From: Lutimaribacter saemankumensis
Lineage (GTDB): Bacteria; Pseudomonadota; Alphaproteobacteria; Rhodobacterales; Rhodobacteraceae
Direction: 5' to 3'
Length of the DNA stretch: 64,000 nt
Assembly: GCF_900100005.1 (NCBI RefSeq)
Contig: NZ_FNEB01000004.1
Coordinates: forward strand, 62,001-126,000
Part shown: positions 33,424 through 41,912 of the stretch, in pieces
How positions within the stretch are numbered: position 1 is the first letter of the stretch
How the letters are laid out: the number at the start of each line of letters is the position of its first letter
Translations under genes and position numbers: made by a program
Notes under the pieces: generated by a model
The model's input: only the letters and a program-made list of their open reading frames with translations
Told to the model about the DNA's origin: nothing
Database searches by the model: none

Positions 33424-35868
33424 TCAGCCGCGGGGCTTGGCGCGCAGGGTCGGATCGGCCTGGGCGGGGTCTTCGGGCCAGGGGTGTTTGGGATAGCGCG
33501 CGCGCATGTCCTTGCGCACATCGGCATAGGAGCCGGCCCAGAATCCGGGCAGGTCCATCGTGGTCTGCACCGGCCGGCCCGCCGGTGAAAGAAGCGTGAC
33601 GCGCAGCGGCTGGCCGGCGACGGTGGGATGGGTCGTCTGGCCGAACATTTCCTGCAGGCGCAGCTGGATTTCGGGCGCCTCGCCGGAATAGTCGATGGCG
33701 ATGCGGCGGCCCAGCGGCGTGGTGAAATGCGCCGGTGCCGCGCGGTCGAGCGCCTGCATCCGGTCCCATGACAGCCGCGCGCGCAAAGCTTCGAGCGGGT
33801 CGAAGCGTTTCCAGTCCTCGGCGCTGCGGATGCCGTGGAGATGCGGCAGGAGCCAGTCTTCGAGGCTGTCCATCAGGGCCGTTTCGCCCATGTCCGGCAG
33901 GTCGAGCCCGCCATCGCGGGCCAGTTGCACACGCGCGGTGAAACGGCGCGCGGCATCGGTCAGGCCGAGGCCAAGGTCGCGCACACCGTCCAGCATGGCG
34001 CGCGCGATGGCGTCGTTGGGGGCGTCCTTCCAGATGCGGTCGTCCAGCACGATGGCGCCCAGCCGTTCCTGCCGCCGCGCGACGACCCGGCGGTCGCGCC
34101 GCGACCACGCGCAGGTGTCGACCCAGCCGATCCGGTCGGTAAAGAGGCCGCGCAGCTCGCTTTCGGTGATGGCGATGGCCTGCCTGATGCGTGCCTCGCG
34201 CGGGTTGCCGTCTGTATCGGTGACAACGATCAGCCGGGCCTGGCCCAGCGGGTCGCCATCGTCCAGCACCGCGCCCTTGCCGCCCGACAGAACGAAACGG
34301 GGCGCATCGCCGCTTCGGCGTTGCCCGATCCGGTCGGGATAGGCGAGCGCGGCCATTTCGGCCGCGCTGTGCGGGTCTGCGTGGGCGCGCGGTACCGCCT
34401 GTTCCAATCGCTTCGATTCCGCGCGGATTCGGTCGACGACCGCGCGGTTGGCGGGGTGGGGATGCCGTTCGGCGTAGCGGCGGGGATGCGTTACCGCCTC
34501 GAGCCGTAGCGACAGGTCGACGGGCGCGCCGCGCGGCAGCGGATCGCGTTCGGCCAGGAGCGCGGCCATCGGTGCGGCCCGCGGCCCCGCGACGGCCAGC
34601 ATATGCGCCAGGCGCGGGTGAAGCGGCAATGCCGCCAGCGCGCGGCCGTGATCGGTGATGCGGTCGCCCGCATCGAGCGCCCCCAGCATCCTGAGCAGCG
34701 CCTGCGCCTCGGCATAGGCGCCAGGGTTGGGCTGGGTGAGAAAGGGCAGATCGTCGGGCGCAGCCCCCCAGAGTGCCAGCTCCAGCGCGAGGCCGGACAG
34801 GTCGGCGGCCTCGATCTCGGCGGGGGGGAAGGGGGCAAGCGCACCTTCCTCGCCCTTTGTCCATAGGCGGTAACAGGTGCCTTCGGCCACGCGGCCCGCG
34901 CGGCCTGCGCGCTGGGTGGCCTCGGCGCGCGTCACCCGTTCGGTGACCAGCCGCGCCATGCCCGAGCCGGGATCGAAGCGCGCGCGGCGGGCGCGACCGG
35001 CATCGACGACAATGCGGATATCCTCGATCGTGAGCGAGGTTTCGGCGATGGCGGTGGCCAGCACGATCTTGCGGCCCACGGCCATCGGCGCGATCGCGGC
35101 ACGCTGCGCGGCAAAGGGCATCGCGCCATAGAGCGGGCACAGCGCGCAGTCGGATGGCAGGCGGTCTTTCAACAGTGCCTCGGTCCGGCGGATTTCGCCT
35201 TCGCCGGGCAGAAAGACCAGAACGCCGCCGGTGGTTTCCGACACCGCCTGCGCCACCAGGTCGGCGGTGGCCTGTTCCAGCCGGGCGGTTTTCGGCACCG
35301 GCGTGTCGCGCCAGCGGATATCGACCGGAAAGCTGCGCCCTTGGGAGGTAACGATCGGGGCCTCCATCAAATCGGCCACGGGCTGGGCGTCGAGCGTGGC
35401 CGACATCGCCAGCAGGATGAGGTCGTCGCGCAAAGCGCCCGCGACCTCGAGGCAGAGCGCCAGGCCGAGATCGGCATTGAGCGAGCGTTCGTGGAATTCG
35501 TCGAAGATCACCGCGCCCACCCCCGCAAGCCCGGGGTCGGATTGCAGCATGCGGGTCAGGATGCCTTCGGTCACGACCTCGATCCGGGTATCGCGGCCAC
35601 GCCTGGTTTCGCCGCGGATGCGGTAGCCGACGGTCTGCCCCACCTGTTCGCCAAGGGTTTCGGCCATGCGCTCGGCCGCGGCGCGCGCAGCCAGCCGGCG
35701 CGGCTCCAACATCACGATGCGACCCGTGGTCAGCCCGGCGCGCAGGATTTCCAGCGGCACGACTGTGGTCTTTCCCGCGCCGGGCGGGGCCTGCAGCACG
35801 GCGCGGCCCGCGCCTTGCAGGGCTGCCAGCAGATCGGGGATCGCGTCATGGATCGGCAGGGTTGTCAT
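33424..35868 (-). CDS. hrpB: ATP-dependent helicase HrpB
   Basis: DEAH-box family helicase of 814 residues. Walker A is in QAPPGAGKTT, motif Ia in MLEPRRLAARAAAERMA, the DExH box reads VIFDEFHERS (DEFH), and motif VI is in TQRAGRAGRVAEG; the HrpB-specific C-terminal domain follows, ending with GFWAGSYADVRKDMRARYPKH. The cellular role of HrpB is poorly known. The M50 protease follows 69 bases on; meaB is divergent. Confidence 0.94.
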   Translation of the reverse strand: MTTLPIHDAIPDLLAALQGAGRAVLQAPPGAGKTTVVPLEILRAGLTTGRIVMLEPRRLAARAAAERMAETLGEQVGQTVGYRIRGETRRGRDTRIEVVTEGILTRMLQSDPGLAGVGAVIFDEFHERSLNADLGLALCLEVAGALRDDLILLAMSATLDAQPVADLMEAPIVTSQGRSFPVDIRWRDTPVPKTARLEQATADLVAQAVSETTGGVLVFLPGEGEIRRTEALLKDRLPSDCALCPLYGAMPFAAQRAAIAPMAVGRKIVLATAIAETSLTIEDIRIVVDAGRARRARFDPGSGMARLVTERVTRAEATQRAGRAGRVAEGTCYRLWTKGEEGALAPFPPAEIEAADLSGLALELALWGAAPDDLPFLTQPNPGAYAEAQALLRMLGALDAGDRITDHGRALAALPLHPRLAHMLAVAGPRAAPMAALLAERDPLPRGAPVDLSLRLEAVTHPRRYAERHPHPANRAVVDRIRAESKRLEQAVPRAHADPHSAAEMAALAYPDRIGQRRSGDAPRFVLSGGKGAVLDDGDPLGQARLIVVTDTDGNPREARIRQAIAITESELRGLFTDRIGWVDTCAWSRRDRRVVARRQERLGAIVLDDRIWKDAPNDAIARAMLDGVRDLGLGLTDAARRFTARVQLARDGGLDLPDMGETALMDSLEDWLLPHLHGIRSAEDWKRFDPLEALRARLSWDRMQALDRAAPAHFTTPLGRRIAIDYSGEAPEIQLRLQEMFGQTTHPTVAGQPLRVTLLSPAGRPVQTTMDLPGFWAGSYADVRKDMRARYPKHPWPEDPAQADPTLRAKPRG

Positions 35869-35904
35869 GGGGGCTGTTATTGCGCGCTTTGCGCGCCCGG
35901 GAAA

Positions 35905-35976
35905 GGGGGGCTGTCCGCCCCCCTCTTGGGCCTTTGGCCCAATTCACCCCCCGAGGATATTTCCTGAAAGAGAAAG
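35905..35976 (-). repeat. Dispersed intergenic repeat, copy C (long form, variant end)
   Basis: GGGGGG ... CCCCCC hairpin, then CTCTTGGGCC and GGCCCAATTCACCCCC, then GAGGATATTTCCTGAAAGAG. The outer end carries GAAAGAGAAAG instead of GGCAAGATGAAG, as in copy G. It lies between divergent hrpB and meaB. Confidence 0.75.
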
Positions 35977-36038
35977 CACGGGCTGGACTTTGCGGCACGG
36001 GCTGGGGCATCACGGCGACCGGAACGACGGAGGCGGCG

Positions 36039-37019
36039 ATGGATACCGACCAGTTGGCAGACCGGATCGTGGCAGGTGACAGGCGGGCGCTGGCGCGTGC
36101 GATCACGCTGGTGGAAAGCAGCCGCGCCGATCACCGTGACCAGGCCGTCGCGCTGATCGAGGCGTTGCGCGCCAAGACCGCCAGGCAGGCGGTGAGAATC
36201 GGGCTGTCGGGCACGCCCGGCGTGGGCAAGTCGACCTTCATCGAAAGCTTCGGGATGATGCTGCTGGGGCAGGGCCTGCGGGTCGCGGTGCTGGCGGTCG
36301 ATCCGTCGAGCGCGCGTTCGGGCGGGTCGATCCTGGGCGACAAGACGCGGATGGAGCGGCTGAGCCGGGAACAGGGCGCGTTCATTCGCCCCTCGCCCAG
36401 CCAGTCGCATCTGGGCGGTGTCGCGCGGCGCACGCGCGAGGCGGTGGCATTGTGCGAGGCCGCCGGGTTCGACGTGGTGCTGATCGAAACGGTGGGTGTG
36501 GGGCAGTCCGAGACGGTCGTGGCCGAGATGTCGGATATTTTCGTTTTGCTGCTGGCGCCTGCGGGCGGGGACGAGTTGCAGGGCGTCAAGCGCGGCATCA
36601 TGGAGATGGCCGACCTGATCCTGGTGAACAAGGCCGATGGCGATCTGAAGGCCTCGGCGGTCCGCACCCAGGCCGATTATGCCGGGGCGCTGCGCCTGCT
36701 GCGCAAGCGGCCGCAGGATCCCGAAGGCTTTCCCAAGGCGATTTGCGTTTCGGCCTTGCAGGAGGACGGGCTGGAACGTGCCTGGGACGAGATGCGCGCG
36801 CTGGTCGACTGGCGGCGGGACACCGGGCATTTCGACGCCCGCCGCGCGGGGCAGGCGCGTTACTGGTTCGACCAGGAGGTGCGGCAGGCGCTGCTGGCCC
36901 AGCTCGAGACCGGGGCGGCGCGGGCGCGCATGGATGCGCTGGCCGAGGCGGTGGCGGATGGGCGCATGACGCCGACGGTCGCCGCGCAGGAGATGCTGGA
37001 CAGTCTCGGCGGGGCGTGA
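36039..37019 (+). CDS. meaB: Methylmalonyl-CoA mutase-associated GTPase MeaB (ArgK family)
   Basis: G3E-family GTPase of 326 residues that protects and reloads adenosylcobalamin on methylmalonyl-CoA mutase. P-loop GTPGVGKST (residues 58-66), DPSSARSGGSILGDKTRM, ETVGVGQSE and LVNKADGD (G4) are intact. GGAGG lies 5 bases before ATG 36039. The mutase is not in the window, but a propionyl-CoA synthetase gene at 60.6 kb and TGCAAA sites there belong to the same propionate/methylmalonyl route. Confidence 0.93.
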   Translation: MDTDQLADRIVAGDRRALARAITLVESSRADHRDQAVALIEALRAKTARQAVRIGLSGTPGVGKSTFIESFGMMLLGQGLRVAVLAVDPSSARSGGSILGDKTRMERLSREQGAFIRPSPSQSHLGGVARRTREAVALCEAAGFDVVLIETVGVGQSETVVAEMSDIFVLLLAPAGGDELQGVKRGIMEMADLILVNKADGDLKASAVRTQADYAGALRLLRKRPQDPEGFPKAICVSALQEDGLERAWDEMRALVDWRRDTGHFDARRAGQARYWFDQEVRQALLAQLETGAARARMDALAEAVADGRMTPTVAAQEMLDSLGGA

Positions 37020-37184
37020 CGCCCCCCGGTTTTCGTGCTATGCGGTAGCGGCAATCATGGCAGGAGGGTGCAGGATGTATCGCGGGATCTGGAATATCTG
37101 ATCCGATAAGGCCCGTATGTCCGGGCCGCGAGCGGGCAGGTGCCCGCGCATTTCCCATGCGATACGTTCAAGAAAGCCCTGCCC

Positions 37185-39014
37185 ATGTTCCGTTTCTTCG
37201 AAAACCTTGTCGATCCTTACGGCCCCTATGAACAGAAGGATCACCCGCCCCAGACGCTGTGGCGGTTCATGTGGGATTATTCCCAGCCCTTCAAACGCGT
37301 GTTCGCGCTGGCGGCCGTCCTGTCGGTGCTGGTGGCGGGGGTCGAGATCGCGCTGATCTATTACATGGGCTGGATCGTCGACATCCTGCAGGGCGATCCG
37401 GGGCAGGTCTGGGCCGAACATGGCGCGGTGCTGATCGCGTTGGGGGTGTTCATCCTGTTCCTGCGCCCCGCGATCCAGGGGCTGGACGTGCTGCTGTTGA
37501 ACAACACGATCATGCCGAATTTCGGCACGCTGATCCGCTGGCGGGCGCATGCCCATGTGCTGCGGCAGTCGGTGGGCTGGTTCGAAAACGATTTCGCGGG
37601 CCGCATCGCCAACCGTATCATGCAGACCCCTCCGGCGGCGGGCGAGGCGGTGTTCCAGGTGTTCGACGCGGTGACCTTTGCGCTGGCCTATGCGGCGGGC
37701 GCGGTGATCGTGCTGGGCCAGGCGGATGCGCGGCTGATGCTGCCTCTGCTGGCCTGGCTGGTCGCTTACGGGCTGCTGATGCGTTGGGCGATTGTGCGCG
37801 TTGCGCCCGCCAGCCAGGCCGCGTCGGACGCGCGCAGCGCGGTGACCGGACGGGTGGTGGACAGCTATACCAACATTCATTCGGTCAAGATGTTCGCCCA
37901 CCACGACCGCGAACTGGCCTTTGCCGGCGAGGCGATAGAACAGGCGCGGCGCACCTTCCAGGCGGAAATGCGGCTATATACCAAGATGGATTTCGGCCTT
38001 GTGGTGCTCAATGGCTTGCTGATCGTCAGCGTGGTGGGCTGGGCGCTTTGGCTGTGGATGCAGGGCCAGGCCAGCGTCGGCGCGGTCGCGGCGGCCACGG
38101 CGCTGACCCTGCGGCTGAATGCCATGACGGGCTGGATCATGTGGGCGCTGACCACGCTGTTCCGGCAACTGGGCGTGGTGGCCGAGGGGATGGAGACGAT
38201 CGCCCAGCCGATCACGCTGCTCGATGCGCCCGGCGCCAAACCGCTTGAGGTCGGCCGCGGAGAGATCGTCTTCGACGGGTTGCGCCATGCCTACGGGCGC
38301 CAGAGCGGGGGGCTCGAAGGGGTCGACCTGCGTGTGGCGGCAGGCGAAAAGGTCGGGCTGGTCGGCCGGTCGGGGGCGGGCAAATCCACGCTGATGAAAC
38401 TGCTGTTGCGGTTCTACGCCGCCGAGGGCGGGCGCATCGTGATCGACGGGCAGGACATCGCCGGTGTCACGCAGGACAGTCTGCGCCGCCAGATCGGCAT
38501 GGTCAGCCAGGACAGCGCGCTGTTGCACCGTTCGGTGCGCGACAACCTGCTTTATGGCCGCCCGGATGCCGACGACGCGCAGCTTGTCCAGGCGGCGCGG
38601 CAGGCGCAGGCGCTGGAGTTCATCCACGACCTCGAAGACCCGCAGGGCCGGCGCGGGTTCGACGCGCATGTGGGCGAACGTGGCGTCAAGCTGTCGGGCG
38701 GGCAGCGGCAGCGCATCGCGCTGGCGCGCGTGATCCTGAAGGACGCGCCGATCCTGTTGCTGGACGAGGCGACCTCGGCGCTCGATTCCGAGGTCGAGGC
38801 GGCGGTGCAGGACACGCTTTACGGCATGATGGAAGGCAAGACCGTGATCGCCATCGCCCACCGGCTGTCGACGATCGCGCGGATGGACCGGATCGTCGTG
38901 CTGGACCAGGGCCGGATCGTCGAGCAGGGCCGGCATGCCGAGTTGCTGGATCACGGCGGCCTTTATGCCACGCTCTGGGCTCATCAGTCGGGCGGTTTCC
39001 TGGGCGATGACTGA
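37185..39014 (+). CDS. ABC exporter, fused permease and ATPase (type IV)
   Basis: A 609-residue half-transporter. Six membrane helices fill about residues 40-310; the ATPase domain starts near 345. Walker A is GRSGAGKST, Q-loop MVSQDSALL, signature KLSGGQRQR, Walker B ILLLDEATSALD, and the H-loop AHRLST. This is the MsbA/MDR-type organisation, working as a homodimer or with another half. The substrate cannot be inferred. The 165 bases before it contain a short reading frame with a strong ribosome site (37075-37101) and a GGCCCG/CGGGCC hairpin. Confidence 0.92.
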   Translation: MFRFFENLVDPYGPYEQKDHPPQTLWRFMWDYSQPFKRVFALAAVLSVLVAGVEIALIYYMGWIVDILQGDPGQVWAEHGAVLIALGVFILFLRPAIQGLDVLLLNNTIMPNFGTLIRWRAHAHVLRQSVGWFENDFAGRIANRIMQTPPAAGEAVFQVFDAVTFALAYAAGAVIVLGQADARLMLPLLAWLVAYGLLMRWAIVRVAPASQAASDARSAVTGRVVDSYTNIHSVKMFAHHDRELAFAGEAIEQARRTFQAEMRLYTKMDFGLVVLNGLLIVSVVGWALWLWMQGQASVGAVAAATALTLRLNAMTGWIMWALTTLFRQLGVVAEGMETIAQPITLLDAPGAKPLEVGRGEIVFDGLRHAYGRQSGGLEGVDLRVAAGEKVGLVGRSGAGKSTLMKLLLRFYAAEGGRIVIDGQDIAGVTQDSLRRQIGMVSQDSALLHRSVRDNLLYGRPDADDAQLVQAARQAQALEFIHDLEDPQGRRGFDAHVGERGVKLSGGQRQRIALARVILKDAPILLLDEATSALDSEVEAAVQDTLYGMMEGKTVIAIAHRLSTIARMDRIVVLDQGRIVEQGRHAELLDHGGLYATLWAHQSGGFLGDD

Positions 39015-39029
39015 GGACGGACGTGCCTG

Positions 39030-39097
39030 CTTCATCTTGCCTCAAATACCTCCGGGGGTGAATTGGGCCAACGGCCCAAGAGGGGGCAGCGCCCCCT
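39030..39097 (+). repeat. Dispersed intergenic repeat, copy D (long form)
   Basis: CTTCATCTTGCC, TCAAATACCTCCGGGGG, TGAATTGGGCC, GGCCCAAGAGGGGGC and GCCCCC in order. It lies between the ABC exporter stop and the rpmB promoter. Confidence 0.8.
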
Positions 39098-39142
39098 TGC
39101 CCCCGGCGCCGCAGGCGCAACCACTTGTCTGGCAAATCCCCC

Positions 39143-39171
39143 TTGACGCCCCATCCGATTCCGCCTAATCA
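39143..39171 (+). promoter_or_regulatory. Candidate promoter of rpmB
   Basis: TTGACG (39143-39148) and TAATCA (39166-39171) are 17 bases apart. The tRNA-Thr gene has the same -10 hexamer and spacing, which supports both calls. Confidence 0.6.
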
Positions 39172-39262
39172 CCCACAACGAATTTCAGGGCGCTGCCCCC
39201 GGCAGTGCCCTTATGTGTTGCAGGGGCCTCATGTGCCCCCCGATCCAGACGAGGAACATGAC

Positions 39263-39553
39263 ATGTCGCGCCGCTGCGAACTGACCGGGAAAGGCCCGAT
39301 GACTGGCAACAATGTCAGCCATGCAAACAACAAGACCAAGCGTCGCTTCCTGCCGAACCTGAACGACACGACGCTTCAGTCCGAAGCACTGGGCCGTGGC
39401 GTCAAGCTGCGTATCTCGGCTTCGGCGCTGCGTTCGGTCGATCACCGTGGCGGGCTCGATGCCTACCTGCTGAAGGCCAAGGATGCCGATCTTTCGGCAA
39501 ACGCCCTGAAGCTGAAGAAAGAGATCATCAAGGCGCAGGAAGCCAACGCCTGA
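39263..39553 (+). CDS. rpmB: Large ribosomal subunit protein bL28
   Basis: A 96-residue bL28, recognised by [20 protein letters not shown] at the start and the [11 protein letters not shown] block. ATG 39263 follows GAGGAA by 6 bases. It is alphaproteobacterial in length (E. coli has 78 residues), with a C-terminal Lys/Ala extension. It stands alone between its own promoter and an intrinsic terminator. Confidence 0.97.
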   Translation: MSRRCELTGKGPMTGNNVSHANNKTKRRFLPNLNDTTLQSEALGRGVKLRISASALRSVDHRGGLDAYLLKAKDADLSANALKLKKEIIKAQEANA

Positions 39554-39573
39554 TCCTTTCGGCTCGGAATTGA

Positions 39574-39614
39574 AAACAGCCCCGTCGGTCGACCGGCGGG
39601 GCTGTTTCCTTTTG
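39574..39614 (+). terminator. Intrinsic terminator of rpmB
   Basis: AACAGCCCCGTCGGTC pairs with GACCGGCGGGGCTGTT (one bulge or mismatch), followed by TCCTTTT. It begins about 20 bases after the rpmB stop. Confidence 0.85.
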
Positions 39615-39654
39615 TCGCTTTGGCATCAGGCAAGGGATCCGTATATCTGGCGTC

Positions 39655-40005
39655 ATGACAATGTTGCGGCATCCCGTGATGGGCGTCCTGATGGCGCTGA
39701 TGCTGGTCCTGACGGGCCAGTCGATGGCCATTGCCCGCGGCACGCCCGGACCGTCTGGCGAGATGGTCCTGTGCACGGGCACCGGGCCCATCACCGTCCT
39801 TGTGGACGAAAACGGCCAGCCCGTAGGCCGGGCGCATATTTGTCCCGATTGCGCCTTTGCCTTCTTCGCGGCCCACTGGGATGCCCCGGACCTGCCCGCG
39901 CGTGCCCCGGCAAGCCTTGTGCCATTGCGTCCCGGCGCACAGACCTTGCCGGATGCGCTGCAGGTTCCCGTGCCGCAGGCCAGGGGGCCGCCGGTTCTGT
40001 CCTGA
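39655..40005 (+). CDS. Small exported protein, DUF2946-like
   Basis: A 116-residue protein: signal segment (VMGVLMALMLVLTGQSMAIA), then EMVLCTGTGPITVLVDENGQ and RAHICPDCAFAF, a Cys/His pattern seen in DUF2946-like proteins of copper-related loci. A proline-rich C-terminus follows. The next gene encodes a PCu(A)C copper chaperone, so a role in copper handling in the periplasm is likely. Start may be ATG 39655 or 39661. Confidence 0.65.
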   Translation: MTMLRHPVMGVLMALMLVLTGQSMAIARGTPGPSGEMVLCTGTGPITVLVDENGQPVGRAHICPDCAFAFFAAHWDAPDLPARAPASLVPLRPGAQTLPDALQVPVPQARGPPVLS

Positions 40006-40050
40006 TCTCAAATCTCCAAGGATCACGACAGAACAGGAAAGGACCAGACG

Positions 40051-40551
40051 ATGTCGATCAAATCCACGCTTTTCGCTGCCGCCGCTGCGGTGGCTTTCGC
40101 CATGCCCGCCTTCGCCGCCGATATCACGGTGGACGACCCTTATGCCCGCGCGTCTTCGATGATGTCGAGCTCGGGTGCGGCCTTCATGATCATCCACAAC
40201 AACACCGACACCGACGACCAGCTTGTCGGCGCGGCCTCGGACGTGGCTGAAAAGGTCGAACTGCACACCCACAAGGAAGACGAGAACGGCGTCATGCGCA
40301 TGCTGCATGTCGAGGAAGGCTTTGCGATCCCGGCAGGCGGCACCATCGAAATGGTGCGCGGCGGCCATCACGTCATGTTCCTGGGTCTGAAGGAAGAGAT
40401 GCAGCAGGGCGACGTGATAAGCGTGACGCTGCAGTTCGAAAAGGCCGGCGACGTGACCGTCGAAGTGCCGGTCGACCTGGAACGCAAGCCGATGCATGGC
40501 AACATGAACAACGGCAACATGAACAATGGTCAGATGAAGCAATCCGACTGA
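40051..40551 (+). CDS. Periplasmic copper chaperone PCu(A)C
   Basis: A 166-residue protein with signal peptide (cleavage after PAFA) and the copper site of the PCuAC/DUF461 family: His in ELHTHKEDENGVMRML, the following Met, and the HHVMFLGL block, matching H(M)x10Mx21HxM. It delivers Cu(I) to cytochrome oxidase. The C-terminal tail has an unusual Met/Asn repeat (GNMNNGNMNNGQM) that could bind further copper. It follows a DUF2946-like gene by 45 bases and ends at an intrinsic terminator. Confidence 0.92.
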   Translation: MSIKSTLFAAAAAVAFAMPAFAADITVDDPYARASSMMSSSGAAFMIIHNNTDTDDQLVGAASDVAEKVELHTHKEDENGVMRMLHVEEGFAIPAGGTIEMVRGGHHVMFLGLKEEMQQGDVISVTLQFEKAGDVTVEVPVDLERKPMHGNMNNGNMNNGQMKQSD

Positions 40552-40576
40552 TCGCGGCATTGGTCGCGGTATCTGC

Positions 40577-40606
40577 GGGCCGGCCTTTCGGGGCCGGCCT
40601 TTCTTG
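40577..40606 (+). terminator. Intrinsic terminator after the PCu(A)C gene
   Basis: GGGCCGGCC and GGCCGGCC arms around TTTCGG, followed by TTTCTTGT. It ends 6 bases before the stop of the convergent sirtuin gene. Confidence 0.8.
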
Positions 40607-40611
40607 TGCGC

Positions 40612-41310
40612 TCAGGCCCGGCCCGACAGCACGGCATCGACCCAGTCGGGCACGACCTCGGTGGCCGCGCCATGGCGTGTCTCGGCGAAATCCGACACCG
40701 TGACCGAGGGTTCGAGGTTCAGCTCGACCGTATGCGCTCCGGCGGCGGCGGCCTCCTGCACGAAGGCGGCGGCGGGATAGACATTGCCCGAGGTGCCGAT
40801 CGCGGCAAAAAGGCCCGCACCGCCAAGATGTGTCCAGATATCGTCCATGTGATAGGGGATTTCGCCGAACCAGACCACGTCGGGCCTGGTTTCGGGCCGC
40901 CCGCAGGCCGGGCAGGGGTCGGCCGGGGCCATGACTTCAGGCGCATCCCAGCGGTGACCGCAGGCATTGCACAGCGCGCGCGCCAGTTCGCCATGCATAT
41001 GCAGCACGCCGCGGGCGCCACCGGCCTCGTGCAGGGCATCGACGTTCTGCGTGACGATCACGACCTCGCCGGCGTAGTCGGCCTGCAGGCGGGCCAACGC
41101 GCGATGCGCGGCGTTGGGTTGCGCTTTTGCCGCCTGCGCGCGGCGCTGGTTGTAGAAATCCTGCACCAGCGCGGGATTGCGCGCGAAGCCTTCGGGCGTG
41201 GCCACGTCCTCGATCGGGTAGCGCGTCCAGATCCCGTCCTTGTCGCGAAACGTGCCAAGGCCGCTTTCGGCGGAAATGCCTGCGCCGGTCAGGATCACGA
41301 TCTTGTCCAT
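40612..41310 (-). CDS. cobB: NAD-dependent protein deacylase, sirtuin (CobB type)
   Basis: A 232-residue class III sirtuin. NAD motifs GAGISAESGLGTFR and TQNVDALHEAG are intact, followed by HMHGEL with the catalytic His and two CxxC zinc pairs (CNAC and CPAC). Y53 and R56 in FYNQRR match the Tyr/Arg pair that lets CobB and SIRT5 remove succinyl and malonyl groups as well as acetyl. It is divergent from the phosphatase gene at 41349 with 38 bases between starts. Confidence 0.92.
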   Translation of the reverse strand: MDKIVILTGAGISAESGLGTFRDKDGIWTRYPIEDVATPEGFARNPALVQDFYNQRRAQAAKAQPNAAHRALARLQADYAGEVVIVTQNVDALHEAGGARGVLHMHGELARALCNACGHRWDAPEVMAPADPCPACGRPETRPDVVWFGEIPYHMDDIWTHLGGAGLFAAIGTSGNVYPAAAFVQEAAAAGAHTVELNLEPSVTVSDFAETRHGAATEVVPDWVDAVLSGRA

Positions 41311-41348
41311 GTCTTGCCCTTTCGCCGCTTTGGCCCCAGAACAGGGGC

Positions 41349-41786
41349 ATGAGCAAGCGTATCCTCTTTGTCTGTCTTGGCAATATCTGCCGCTCACCCT
41401 CGGCCCATGCGGTGACGCGCAGCCTTGCGCCCGACTGGACCGTCGACAGCGCCGGCACCTCTGACTGGCATGTGGGCGAGCCACCCTATGGCCCGATGCA
41501 GGCCGCGGCACGTGCGCGCGGCATCGCGATGGACGATCTGCGGGCGCGGCAGTTCCATGCCGACGATTTCGACCTGTTCGACCTGATCGTGGCAATGGAT
41601 GCCGACAACCTTGCCCGGATCGAGTCGCAGCGCCCCGCCGGCAACGCCACGCCCGTGCGCCTGTTCACCGATTTCGACGGCGTCGGGGCTGGCGATCATG
41701 TGCCCGATCCCTATTACACCCGCGATTTCGACGGCTGCCTCGACCTGATCGAAACCTGCGCCCGGGGCTTGATCGAAACCGACTGA
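41349..41786 (+). CDS. Low-molecular-weight protein tyrosine phosphatase
   Basis: A 145-residue enzyme with the P-loop VCLGNICRSP (C9-x5-R15-S) and the acid loop HVPDPYY near the C-terminus. These phosphatases act on tyrosine-phosphorylated proteins, in some bacteria on BY-kinases. The motif is complete, unlike the more divergent relative at 48173. It starts 8 bases after AGGGG and is divergent from the sirtuin. Confidence 0.92.
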   Translation: MSKRILFVCLGNICRSPSAHAVTRSLAPDWTVDSAGTSDWHVGEPPYGPMQAAARARGIAMDDLRARQFHADDFDLFDLIVAMDADNLARIESQRPAGNATPVRLFTDFDGVGAGDHVPDPYYTRDFDGCLDLIETCARGLIETD

Positions 41787-41912
41787 GCCGCGGGGTTTGC
41801 GGCTTTTCCGAAACTGGGTTTCGCGCGAAGAAAAATCGCCCCTGCCGGACGGTGCCCGCCCTTGCCGTGGGCGGTCCGCATGGCTTTCCTTGAGAAACCA
41901 AGGAGGCGCGCG

